The notes below the pieces were generated by a model, which made no database searches, was not told the origin of the DNA, and worked only from the letters and a program-made list of their open reading frames with translations. The translations under genes were made by a program, and so were the position numbers. From contig NZ_BDCA01000001.1 of the NCBI RefSeq assembly GCF_001613265.1, forward strand, positions 62,001 to 126,000: a stretch of DNA of 64,000 nucleotides, written 5' to 3'. This document shows positions 55,001 through 62,258 of the stretch, in pieces. Numbering within the stretch: the first letter of the stretch is position 1; each line of letters opens with the position of its first letter. Source of the DNA: Nocardia vermiculata NBRC 100427 (GTDB lineage Bacteria; Actinomycetota; Actinomycetes; Mycobacteriales; Mycobacteriaceae).

Positions 55001-56649
55001 ACCTAGGCTCCAGTGTTGATCGCCCGGTTCTCATGGGATTGCAACCGGATCTCTACCGGTGCTTCATGGAGCGGACTTGGCGGTCCGGCGGTACCGAGGG
55101 CGTCGTTTCCCTCATCCACCCGGAGAGTCACTTCACCGAAGCTCGTGCTAAAGGACTTCGCCGCGCAACCTATCGACGACTGCGACGACACTGGCAGTTC
55201 CGGAATGAACTCAAGATCTTCACCGAGATCAAAGACACCCGGCAGTACGGCGTACATATCTACGGTGTCGACTCATCCATCAAATTCCTCCAGGGCTCGG
55301 CGTTGTACCACCCAGACGTACCAGCACGTTCCCTCAAGGCACGCGAGTCCGGTCACCGTAGCCAGACCTTTGCTCCGGGAGTGAAGGATCCTCAAGGGAA
55401 CTGGGACGTACGCCCTCACCCAGAACGCATCATCGAAGTAACCGAAAACGAGCTCGCCGCCTGGGCCGCACTTGTCGACGAGCCCGGCACACCCGCGGAG
55501 TCTGCCCGGATGCTGTATCCGGTGAACCGGGCAAGCGCCGAGGTACTCGACAAAATAGCCACAGCGCCGCGTCTCGGTGACGTTCCGTTCGAATGGACAG
55601 CAGGCTGGCACGAATCTGCCGACCGCAAGCTCGGCTATTTCGAGTCCCGATCAGCTATTCCGGCAACCTGGCAGGAGACCATTCTCCAGGGCCCACACCT
55701 AACCGTCGCCACCCCGATCTACCAACAGGGCAACCCGACGATGCGTAGCAATCAGGACTACTCCCCCATCGACCTCAAATCGCTCCCGGAAACCTTCATT
55801 CCGCGCACCAACTACCAAGTAGCCCGCCCGCTCTCTGAATACCTGGCCGCCTACCCGAAGTGGATTGGCAAGCCGAGCTCGAACTACTTTCGCCTAGCCT
55901 GGCGCCGCATGGCCGACTCGGCGACCGTCCGAACTCTGCATTCAACGATTATCCCGCCGGGCCCATGTCACACACACGGAGTATTAAGTGGGCGGCTTCA
56001 TGACGCAACAGACCTGGCTCTAGCTGCAGGCTTCTGGTCATCGGTACCCATTGACTTCTTTGTCAAAGTCTCCGGCGCAAGCGAAATGAACCAAGGAATC
56101 ATTCGCCGGCTTCCACACATCCGTAGCCACTCCCTCGAGCGCCATCTGATCCTCCGCACTCTCCGGCTAAATTGTCTTGTCGATCAGTACGCCCCACTAT
56201 GGGACGAACTCCATACAGAAAGGTGGGCCGATGATTCCTGGGTCCCGGCAATCGAACCTATCTACAACGGAAGACCAGAACTCGGGACCGCAGAGAAAAA
56301 TTGGACATGGCACACGCCCCTCCGAGCAAATGCCGACCGCCGACAAGCGCTCGTCGAGATCGACGCCATAGTCGCAGTCATGCTCGACATAACCGCCGAA
56401 GAACTCCTAGCCATCTACCGAACCCAATTCCCCGTCCTCCAAAAATACGAACGCGAAGCCCTCTACGACGCCAACGGCCGCCAACTCCCCACCAAACTAG
56501 CCTCCGAATACCGAAAAAGGGGCACCCTCCCCACATCCGACCTAACCGTCGACGGCGTCACCTACGAGGAACCAATCAGAGGCGTAAATCGCGAACACGA
56601 CATGGAACTGGCTCACCGGCACTTCTCCGCTCTCGCCGGTTCGGCATGA
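52027..56649 (+). CDS. Eco57I-type DNA methyltransferase, large
   Basis: A 1540-residue DNA methyltransferase. Motif I EPALGSGAF begins at E561 and motif IV NPPW is N930-W933, typical of N6-adenine enzymes of the type IIG/PglX/DrmMI kind. The N-terminal ~500 residues are helical and may include a degenerate nuclease-like region (PDVLFLQA), not proven. From about residue 900 to the end the DNA is visibly less GC-rich than the 5' part, which suggests an exchanged target-recognition region. The stop overlaps darT by four bases. It probably works with the upstream helicase. Confidence 0.85.
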   Translation: MASFDSIVVGEDWISEHYFTTDSVKESFHGKVMELRKGWDSEAKEGRATVRSTLLSAARDLQTALAGLAEDPLNAPKAHAQVRAAFGYQGELAPFTAERAGSDLEIPDSQLPGIPDVLFLQAAPVDTLEDLLAPETGLLIEPALEDGKPIESVSKAVSAAFRSDTPPAFVVVQAGQWLLLAEAERWAEGRYLAVDLLVVVERRHEARGGEIDRAAAIFGYQSLKADADGSIWWTGVLEDSVKHTVGVSKDLREGIRLSIEIIANEVVRRRGERDLTMDGIDGNELAKHSLRFLYRILFLLYAEASPEMQVLPTGAAEYEEGYGLDRLRELTLTELVSHRARTGTHLYESLKRLFDLVDRGHTPAVRDNVLDDPAPGLEFNPLRADLFSPKATALIDEVRLGNEATQRVLEHLLLTKESKGRKGGDRGFISYAELGINQLGAVYEGLMSYTGFFAEEDLYEVAKNGDPEKGSWVVPVDRADHLSESDFVRAEDPDTHELKPVIHREGTFVFRLAGRERQQSASYYTPEVLTKFVVSQALEELLDQNDTRTTADEILQLTICEPALGSGAFAIEAARQLAGEYLTRKQEERGKLIEADQYPVELQKVKAHIALHQVYGVDLNATAVELAEISLWLDTMVAGLQAPWFGLHLRRGNSLIGARRAVYMPNELAKKAWLKSVPNDVPLGTDVGAGIHHFLLPSPGWGAVVDTSEAKTYAPDKREELRLWRNEIRKSPSKDQVARLQGLAQRVETLWEFALRRLTIAESEIRRDIQLWGSEEATHTPAVTREQIETVLNKPDGVFQRLRRAMDTWCALWSWPLTSQTVPPSLDSWIGGLEAILGQVPHGKPPNVPKHKAPSENQMNFVGDLDWDGLDATEEWDLSFAGARPIDIALDRYSWLTVAADIAQRDGYFHWELDFASVFAQGRFDLQVGNPPWVRPDWDEAGVLAEHDPWWQLANKPSESEKRRKAEEALKVPNVRQMLLDERAAQAAQSAHLGSSVDRPVLMGLQPDLYRCFMERTWRSGGTEGVVSLIHPESHFTEARAKGLRRATYRRLRRHWQFRNELKIFTEIKDTRQYGVHIYGVDSSIKFLQGSALYHPDVPARSLKARESGHRSQTFAPGVKDPQGNWDVRPHPERIIEVTENELAAWAALVDEPGTPAESARMLYPVNRASAEVLDKIATAPRLGDVPFEWTAGWHESADRKLGYFESRSAIPATWQETILQGPHLTVATPIYQQGNPTMRSNQDYSPIDLKSLPETFIPRTNYQVARPLSEYLAAYPKWIGKPSSNYFRLAWRRMADSATVRTLHSTIIPPGPCHTHGVLSGRLHDATDLALAAGFWSSVPIDFFVKVSGASEMNQGIIRRLPHIRSHSLERHLILRTLRLNCLVDQYAPLWDELHTERWADDSWVPAIEPIYNGRPELGTAEKNWTWHTPLRANADRRQALVEIDAIVAVMLDITAEELLAIYRTQFPVLQKYEREALYDANGRQLPTKLASEYRKRGTLPTSDLTVDGVTYEEPIRGVNREHDMELAHRHFSALAGSA

Positions 56650-57287
56650 CAAGCCGCCCCGTCCCCACGTGGGCGTACCACATCACCAGGATTGAGCACC
56701 TCCCCTCGATGATTGTCGAGGGCCTGTGCAGCGACTCCGAAGCGTCAGTCCGGGGGCTCACGAAGGTTTCGATCGCCTATGACCACATCAAGGCGAGGCG
56801 TGCCAGACGCCGAGTTGGCGCTGGCCCTCAGGGGACATTGGCCGATTACGTGCCCTTCTACCTCGCTCCTCGCAGCCCGATGCTATATGCGATCCACAGC
56901 GGAAATGTCAGCGCGGAAGCAGCCGACTGTACCCGGATCGTCTACCTCTGTACGACATCACAGCACCTGCGTGACCAAGGGCGGACGGTGGTCACCACCG
57001 ACCGGCACGCGGCGAGCGCATTAGCAGAGTTCACCACTGACGACCAGGTATTTGCCTCATCGGTCGACTGGCAGGTGATGGCGGCCAAGTACTGGAAAGA
57101 CACCGCTGACGATCCCGACCGATCAGACCGCCGACAGGCCGAGTTGCTCGTCCACCACCGCGTACCCTGGGATAACATCCTCGTCATAGCAACTGCCAAC
57201 GAGCCTGTGCACACCGAGGTCCGCACCGTGCTCGGCAAGTTCGGAATCACCACCAAGGTGGTCGTCCGCCCCAATTGGTACTTCTGA
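56646..57287 (+). CDS. darT: DarT-type DNA ADP-ribosyltransferase toxin
   Basis: A 213-residue DUF4433/DarT-family toxin that attaches ADP-ribose from NAD to thymidine in single-stranded DNA. The N-terminal YHITRIEHLPSMIVEGL, the SPMLYAIHSGN region and the C-terminal RRQAELLVHHRVPWDNI, with the catalytic Glu, fit the family. ATG 56646 overlaps the methyltransferase stop (ATGA), so its translation depends on that gene. It is followed by darG. DarTG pairs act in phage defence by abortive infection. Confidence 0.88.
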   Translation: MTSRPVPTWAYHITRIEHLPSMIVEGLCSDSEASVRGLTKVSIAYDHIKARRARRRVGAGPQGTLADYVPFYLAPRSPMLYAIHSGNVSAEAADCTRIVYLCTTSQHLRDQGRTVVTTDRHAASALAEFTTDDQVFASSVDWQVMAAKYWKDTADDPDRSDRRQAELLVHHRVPWDNILVIATANEPVHTEVRTVLGKFGITTKVVVRPNWYF

Positions 57288-57298
57288 AGGAGGAAGAA

Positions 57299-58354
57299 GT
57301 GATCCGAGAGGAACACGGCAACCTCCTGCGCGACAACGCTGACGCGCTGGTCAACACGGTCAACACCGTCGGCGTGATGGGCAAGGGCATCGCTCTGCAG
57401 TTCAAGCGCGCCTATCCGGAGATGTACAAGGCTTACTCCGCCGCCGCGAAGGCGGGCGAACTTCAGATCGGTGCGATGCACGTCTGGGAAACGGGCGCGC
57501 TCGCCGGCCCACGCGTCATCATCAACTTTCCAACGAAGCGGCATTGGCGCTCACCGAGCACCCTCGACGACGTAGCGGCAGGACTTCCCGCCTTGGTCGA
57601 GGCCCTCCACAAGTACAGCATCACGTCGGTCGCGATCCCTCCACTCGGCTGCGGCAACGGCGGGCTGGATTGGCGGGATGTAGCTCCGCTGATGTGGCAG
57701 GCCCTCAGCCCGCTTGCAGACACCATCGACATCCGGATCTACCCTCCGGAGGGCGCACCCGCCGCATCCGAGATGACCGACCGGACAAATGTTCCGAAGA
57801 TGACCGCAGCCCGGGCGGCAGTCATTCGCCTCCTACAAGTTTACGAGGAATACTCGTTCCACCCCCCGAGCCTCATCGAGGTTCAAAAGCTGGCGTACTT
57901 CCTTCAAGGTGCGGGCCAGAATCTTCGTCTCGACTTTTCCAAAGGCACCTACGGCCCCTACGCGGATGCGCTCCGGAAATCGTTGCGAAATATGGAGGGG
58001 CATTACATCGAAGGGTTCGGTGACGGCAGCGCCAAGGTTCCGGAGGCAGAACCGATCAGCGTCAAGAATTCAGCTGAGCTGCAAGCGGCACACGTCCTGG
58101 ACGATGCCCCTGAAACCGCAGCGCGAGTTGGACGAGTAATCGAATTGGCGGATGGGTTCACCAGCATGTACGGCTTGGAACTGCTTGCGACAGTGCACTG
58201 GACCGTCACCCGCGAGCATGCGACGACCTCCGACGAAGTTTTCAACAAGATCCAGAGTTGGACACCGCGGAAGGCGGCGCTGTTCACTCGTCAACACGTC
58301 GACACCGCACTCACCCATCTCACCGCTCTGGAGTGGCTTCCTGTGTCTGCATGA
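57299..58354 (+). CDS. darG: DarG antitoxin (macrodomain)
   Basis: A 351-residue protein. The N-terminal macrodomain (about 1-155) has GNLLRDNADALVNTVNTVGVMGKGIALQFK, IINFPTKRHW and IPPLGCGNGGLDW, as in DarG proteins that remove ADP-ribose from DNA. The C-terminal ~170 residues (IEVQKLAYFLQGAG, GTYGPYADALRKSL) bind and inhibit DarT in the family. GTG 57299 has a perfect AAGGAGG site, while darT has none of its own; this favours excess antitoxin. Confidence 0.9.
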   Translation: MIREEHGNLLRDNADALVNTVNTVGVMGKGIALQFKRAYPEMYKAYSAAAKAGELQIGAMHVWETGALAGPRVIINFPTKRHWRSPSTLDDVAAGLPALVEALHKYSITSVAIPPLGCGNGGLDWRDVAPLMWQALSPLADTIDIRIYPPEGAPAASEMTDRTNVPKMTAARAAVIRLLQVYEEYSFHPPSLIEVQKLAYFLQGAGQNLRLDFSKGTYGPYADALRKSLRNMEGHYIEGFGDGSAKVPEAEPISVKNSAELQAAHVLDDAPETAARVGRVIELADGFTSMYGLELLATVHWTVTREHATTSDEVFNKIQSWTPRKAALFTRQHVDTALTHLTALEWLPVSA

Positions 58355-58360
58355 GGAAGG

Positions 58361-58381
58361 GGTGCCGCACTTTCCGGCACC
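58361..58381. terminator. Small hairpin between darG and XRE gene
   Basis: Arms GGTGCCG (58361-58367) and CGGCACC (58375-58381) with a seven-base loop lie between convergent genes, so it could end transcripts in both directions. Confidence 0.5.
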
Positions 58382-58405
58382 ACCGTAGGTCGCTCTGGCC
58401 GCAGT

Positions 58406-59629
58406 CTACGCTGCCACTCCCACTCGATGCCCAAGCTCGCGCACCTCACCACGCAACCCGGCCGGTGGCGACTTCATCAACTCCAACACCATCTCCCGCG
58501 CAAACCCGTTGTACCTGATCGTCTCCGGCGCCGTACGCTCCGACCTCACCAGCCACTCATACGCAGCCCGCGAATCTCCCTGCTGCGTGCACGCCTGCGC
58601 CACCTCGATGAAATGCCGGCTCCGCCTCGGCACCGACACAATCCGGCCTGCCTCGATCCCCTCCGCCGCACGCAACGCCTCCCCAGAACGCCGCAACTCC
58701 ACCCCCAACGTCACCGCGTGCGCCGCCATCACCGGCACCGAAAACGACGTCTGCACGTGCCGATACGCAGGTCCCAACCGTCGCGCGACCTCATCGGCAC
58801 GTTCCCACCACGCCCACGCGTCCCCGTATCGACCACGCCGGGCGTGGACATAAGCAATCTCCGCCTCGAGCGCTCCGACGATGCCGCGCCAATCATCGGA
58901 AACCTCGCCGCGACCGACGTAGGGCGTGAGCCGGTCGATCGAATCGCGAGCCAGTCCGATCGCCTCGTCCCACCGCCCCGCGTCGCGTAGCGCCTGCACC
59001 ATCGACCACGCGCTACAAGCGATTACATATGGGTCGTCGGCTTCGTAACCTTCGTGCAGGCCACGGTCGGCAACCATCCACACCAGCTCGGGCGCGGGCT
59101 GGTACGCCACATAGAAATCGGCCAGCTGGTACACACCCGCGAGAAGCTTGCGAGCCGTCCGCCTCTCGGGACCAGTTGTCCGCGCGGCGCTCTGCGCATC
59201 ACGAATCAGCCCCGGCAACAACGATCCGAGCTGGGTCCGGTGGTCGGGGCTCGAATGCCGGATCTGCCAGGCCTGCCGCAGCCGTGCGGCCAGATGTTGA
59301 GCGCTCTGCTGCCGATCGCGCGGCGCGATCCGGTAATCCGTCAGCGCCGCCTGCACCTCTGTCAGCGCGGCATGGCGCTCCCCGGCGAACACCACCACAG
59401 GCACGGCGTGATCGTTGCCGGTCAGCTCCGCGAGATCCTCGATCTCCAATACCTGCGCGATCCGCAACAGCATCGACAGTCGCGGGGTCTGCAGCCGGCC
59501 GTTCTCGACGGCCTTCAACCACTCGGCCGACTTTCCGACCAACCCGGCCAAGACAGGTCGAGACATTCCCGCGCGCTCGCGGTTGATTTTGATCCGCTGG
59601 CCGATCGCCAGTCCGTTCTCGACGTGCAC
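58406..59629 (-). CDS. XRE regulator with TPR-like C-terminus
   Basis: A 407-residue protein with an N-terminal XRE helix-turn-helix (about 7-62, with MSRPVLAGLVGKSAEWLKAVENG) and a long helical C-terminal part with TPR-like units. This type is common in Nocardia and Streptomyces and may bind small ligands or peptides. GTG 59629 follows GGAAGGG. It is divergent from two small genes at 59813-60333, a neighbourhood I recall in other Nocardia. Targets unknown. Confidence 0.8.
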   Translation of the reverse strand: MHVENGLAIGQRIKINRERAGMSRPVLAGLVGKSAEWLKAVENGRLQTPRLSMLLRIAQVLEIEDLAELTGNDHAVPVVVFAGERHAALTEVQAALTDYRIAPRDRQQSAQHLAARLRQAWQIRHSSPDHRTQLGSLLPGLIRDAQSAARTTGPERRTARKLLAGVYQLADFYVAYQPAPELVWMVADRGLHEGYEADDPYVIACSAWSMVQALRDAGRWDEAIGLARDSIDRLTPYVGRGEVSDDWRGIVGALEAEIAYVHARRGRYGDAWAWWERADEVARRLGPAYRHVQTSFSVPVMAAHAVTLGVELRRSGEALRAAEGIEAGRIVSVPRRSRHFIEVAQACTQQGDSRAAYEWLVRSERTAPETIRYNGFAREMVLELMKSPPAGLRGEVRELGHRVGVAA

Positions 59630-59812
59630 GGTAGCGCCCTTCCGCCGAATGGAATGTCCTTCAAGACTATCCCCGCAGGTATGGGGTACGGAACATACCC
59701 GACGGGCTCCTCCCTCGCTCGTACCTTCAACCCCAGCCCCGCCGCCGGGTGCCGCAGACCTCGGCGGCGGGTGCGAACCAACCGTCTTGACCGAACTCGA
59801 GAGGGGCCGTAT

Positions 59813-60133
59813 ATGCGCATCGACGCCATCGGATACATCCGCAGCGACATATCCGGAGTTCACCAGCAGGCGCATGAGGAATGCCTGCGATCGCATGCCA
59901 AGGGAAACGGGTACAACCTGCGCAAGATCATCGTGTTCGGTCCGTGGACCGATGATCCCGAACGGCGACTCGCCATGGTCCTCGACAGGATGGACGAGGT
60001 CGCAGCGGTTCTCGTGCCGTGCGCTCGGCACTTCGCCGGGGGTGCTGTGCCTTTCACGATCGCCCGCCGTGCAGAGGTCGTCATCGTGACCGCGCCGGCT
60101 GCACCTTCGCGCACGCCACAGGCCAGCCGGTGA
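59813..60133 (+). CDS. Small serine-recombinase-like N-terminal protein
   Basis: A 106-residue protein. Its start, AIGYIRSDISGVHQQAHEECLRSHAKGNGY, resembles the N-terminal catalytic domain of serine recombinases, but there is no DNA-binding C-terminal domain, and the usual catalytic Arg residues are not clear. It is probably not a recombinase. Similar short proteins occur next to XRE-TPR regulators in Nocardia. Its stop overlaps the next gene by four bases. Confidence 0.6.
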   Translation: MRIDAIGYIRSDISGVHQQAHEECLRSHAKGNGYNLRKIIVFGPWTDDPERRLAMVLDRMDEVAAVLVPCARHFAGGAVPFTIARRAEVVIVTAPAAPSRTPQASR

Positions 60134-60333
60134 GAGAATCAAACCCCTCGAAGCAGAGAGCGTTCGTCCATGCTGACGGCGTACTCGCCGAATGGATGTG
60201 TCACGTCCACCTGATCGAACTGACGATCGCACGGGCCCGTGAACTCAGGGAAATCCACTGCACACATCCACCCGACGACTGCACCGTCCATCTCGAAGCC
60301 GCGTATCTCCTATTTTCGGAAGAGGAGCTCTGA
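60130..60333 (+). CDS. Small hypothetical protein (67 residues)
   Basis: GTG 60130 overlaps the preceding stop (GTGA), so the 67-residue frame is translationally coupled to it. It has WMCHVHLIELTIARARELREIHCTHPPDD, a helical pattern with His and Cys residues, and ends in EEEL. No family is known to me, but I recall similar proteins following such recombinase-like genes in Nocardia. Confidence 0.6.
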   Translation: MRESNPSKQRAFVHADGVLAEWMCHVHLIELTIARARELREIHCTHPPDDCTVHLEAAYLLFSEEEL

Positions 60334-60342
60334 ATACTGCCG

Positions 60343-60546
60343 ATGCCGACGGAACCTGATGTCATGCTGACGATTTTCTTCACCCAGTCGAACACTCACC
60401 CCATGAAGTTCGTGGCCTGTGATTCCGCGGCTCGGAGGTTTGCGGATCATTGGCAGCGGTACGGACATTGCGGGGCCATCGAATTCGCGGCGCCCGACGG
60501 AAGCTGCGGTCGTTTGCCGTGCGAGCGACTGTGGATCGTCCCATGA
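60343..60546 (+). CDS. Possible small hypothetical protein
   Basis: A 67-residue frame beginning at ATG 60343, or from ATG 60403 as a 47-residue version, with several Cys and Trp residues (DHWQRYGHCGAIEFAAPDG). It continues the direction of the two preceding small genes. No family or ribosome-binding site supports it strongly. The rest of 60547-60665 shows nothing. Confidence 0.3.
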   Translation: MPTEPDVMLTIFFTQSNTHPMKFVACDSAARRFADHWQRYGHCGAIEFAAPDGSCGRLPCERLWIVP

Positions 60547-60665
60547 GAACGACCGTCCTCCACGCGCACGCCATTGCGTCCGTCACGCGGGACTTCCATC
60601 AACGGGGAAGCCCCTGTGTCCCTTGGGCAACCGTAGGCCGACTCAGGCGTAGACGCTGTGTCGGA

Positions 60666-61034
60666 TCAGGGAGCAATTCCTTGGAACTGTTTCCTCAGTT
60701 CGTCATCCGTCTCGACGTACGCCAGCACAGCCTTACGGAGAACGTCCTGTGCCGCTCGCAGCTCGTCCTGAGCTTCTTGGATTCGCTGCTTGATCGAACC
60801 CTCACCGCTGCCCTTCACGGTGAACTTACGCGCGAGGTCCACGCCCATCTGGAACCCTCCGAAACCGGTGACTACCGCAACGTTTTCGATGTCAGGGCCG
60901 AAAGCATCCAGCTCGTCAATGAGGTCCTGCAGTCCCTTGATCGCGGCATCGAAGTGCGCGCGGTCGACCCGCAGCCTCAGGTTCCCTGCCTCGATCTCGG
61001 CTCCGAGCTGCTTCAAGGTTGTGAGCTCCGACAT
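60666..61034 (-). CDS. Helical protein, candidate type VII substrate
   Basis: A 122-residue, largely helical protein. The first helical part ends in a VVTGFGGFQMG turn, and the C-terminal helix ends with AYVETDDE, which contains the Y-x3-D/E motif used for type VII secretion. The two-helix plan resembles WXG100 proteins without the W-x-G itself. It is the last gene of a minus-strand run with a lipoprotein, a toxin and WXG100 proteins, which supports ESX-related export. Family unknown. Confidence 0.62.
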   Translation of the reverse strand: MSELTTLKQLGAEIEAGNLRLRVDRAHFDAAIKGLQDLIDELDAFGPDIENVAVVTGFGGFQMGVDLARKFTVKGSGEGSIKQRIQEAQDELRAAQDVLRKAVLAYVETDDELRKQFQGIAP

Positions 61035-61067
61035 GTTGCACTCTCCCCACGTGTCTTGCCCTCGGTA

Positions 61068-61619
61068 TTACTGCGGAAGGTTCTTGTCCAGTACGCCTGC
61101 GATCCGCGTTGCTTCGGTGCACGGGTCCCCGAACTGCCTAGAACTCAGCTTCGGCGTCAGATCGAACTGGACCGGGCCGGTTGGCATATCGAACGCGATC
61201 GTGCAGGCGTGCTCGTCGTCGTTGTGCAGCAGCGCCGTGGCCGGCCGCGCGCCGATGGTCACCGGTCGCGGGTCGTGAAACAGGGTCGTGTTGTGCACGA
61301 CCTCGTCGTAGGTGTGCGCGTCGGTGGCGAGGATGTTCATCTGATACCAGGAGTCACTGCGCCATGTGCAGATGTCCCATCCGGGGAATTTGACTCCTGC
61401 GGAGCCGACTCGTTTTGTCGACGGGTCCAGGCCTGCTGCCGCGATGTCGGCGTCGGAAATATCGCACGGGTTCCACGCAGTGTTGGATGCTGGTGTGGCC
61501 GCGGCGCTCGCCGTTGCACTGGTAGATGAGACTGGTTCGGCCGACCCGCCGTTGCCCGACGAGCACCCCGCCGCCGCCAACGCCGCACACATCGACGCCG
61601 CTACTACATATCGCCGCAC
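61068..61619 (-). CDS. DUF3558 lipoprotein
   Basis: A 183-residue lipoprotein. The signal peptide ends in the lipobox LAAAGCS (Cys near residue 19). The mature part has NPCDISDADIAAAGLDPSTK and WDICTWRSD, the DUF3558 signature of mycobacterial and nocardial surface lipoproteins of unknown function. GTG 61619 is preceded by AGGTAGGGG. It lies 33 bases upstream of the helical candidate substrate gene on the same strand. Confidence 0.84.
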   Translation of the reverse strand: MRRYVVAASMCAALAAAGCSSGNGGSAEPVSSTSATASAAATPASNTAWNPCDISDADIAAAGLDPSTKRVGSAGVKFPGWDICTWRSDSWYQMNILATDAHTYDEVVHNTTLFHDPRPVTIGARPATALLHNDDEHACTIAFDMPTGPVQFDLTPKLSSRQFGDPCTEATRIAGVLDKNLPQ

Positions 61620-61868
61620 TGATTCCCCTACCTCGACGCCCGGACACAGACCAGATCTGCAGTGTATGGCCCGTGCCGAAACTGTGCGGTTCCAACCTTC
61701 GGACGAACGCCGGCACCGCTGACCACCTGCGCAATTCAACGTGGGATCGGTGAGCCGCTCGAGCGTTTCCATGGTTTCGGATCGGCACGTCAGCGGCCAC
61801 TTCCACGGACGTAAAACGTTCGCATCGGAGAGTTTACCTACGCGGCCAGGGTAAACCGGAGTGCGAGA

Positions 61869-62258
61869 TTATGACTCTATCGCCGACCAGATCGCCAGCT
61901 CTCCGCCCGGAAGACTCACAACTCGATACCCGCCTGGCCCCGCGACACTCCACGCCTCGTAATCACTGTCAGAAGGCACACGCAATGCAGCACCCGAATC
62001 CAGGCCGAGAGTGAGAGCTCCGGACTCGTCAGCAGTTGACGATCGGATCACCGAACCCTGAAGCGACTTGAGTTGCTGACGCTGTGCATCGTATTCCTCA
62101 GATGCGATTTGGTAGACCGATCCCGAACTCAGCGATAGTTCGATATCGCCTTCTATTTGAAGTTCGAACTCCGAGCGCTCACCCATGCGAATCGTCACCA
62201 TGAATTCGACCATTATCTCAGAAACTACTTTGTCTGACAGTTTCAGATCCATAATCAC
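61869..62258 (-). CDS. DUF6188 protein, likely immunity protein
   Basis: A 129-residue protein of the DUF6188 family, clear from GSAVYQIASEEYDAQ-type centre, LRVPSDSDYEAWSVAGPGG and LPGGELAIW at the end. It overlaps the upstream toxin stop by four bases (GTGA at 62255-62258), the classic position of the immunity gene of a polymorphic toxin. ATG 62252 is another start. The DNA is lower in GC than most of the window. Its role as immunity protein is an inference from position. Confidence 0.72.
   Translation of the reverse strand: MIMDLKLSDKVVSEIMVEFMVTIRMGERSEFELQIEGDIELSLSSGSVYQIASEEYDAQRQQLKSLQGSVIRSSTADESGALTLGLDSGAALRVPSDSDYEAWSVAGPGGYRVVSLPGGELAIWSAIES

Noticed and set aside
49139..56649. 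Complete DISARM system
   Set aside because: The helicase and methyltransferase resemble DISARM parts, but no drmA, drmB (DUF1998) or drmC (PLD) gene is present in the flanks.
59813..60133. Active serine recombinase
   Set aside because: It has only ~106 residues, lacks the DNA-binding domain and does not show the expected catalytic arginines.
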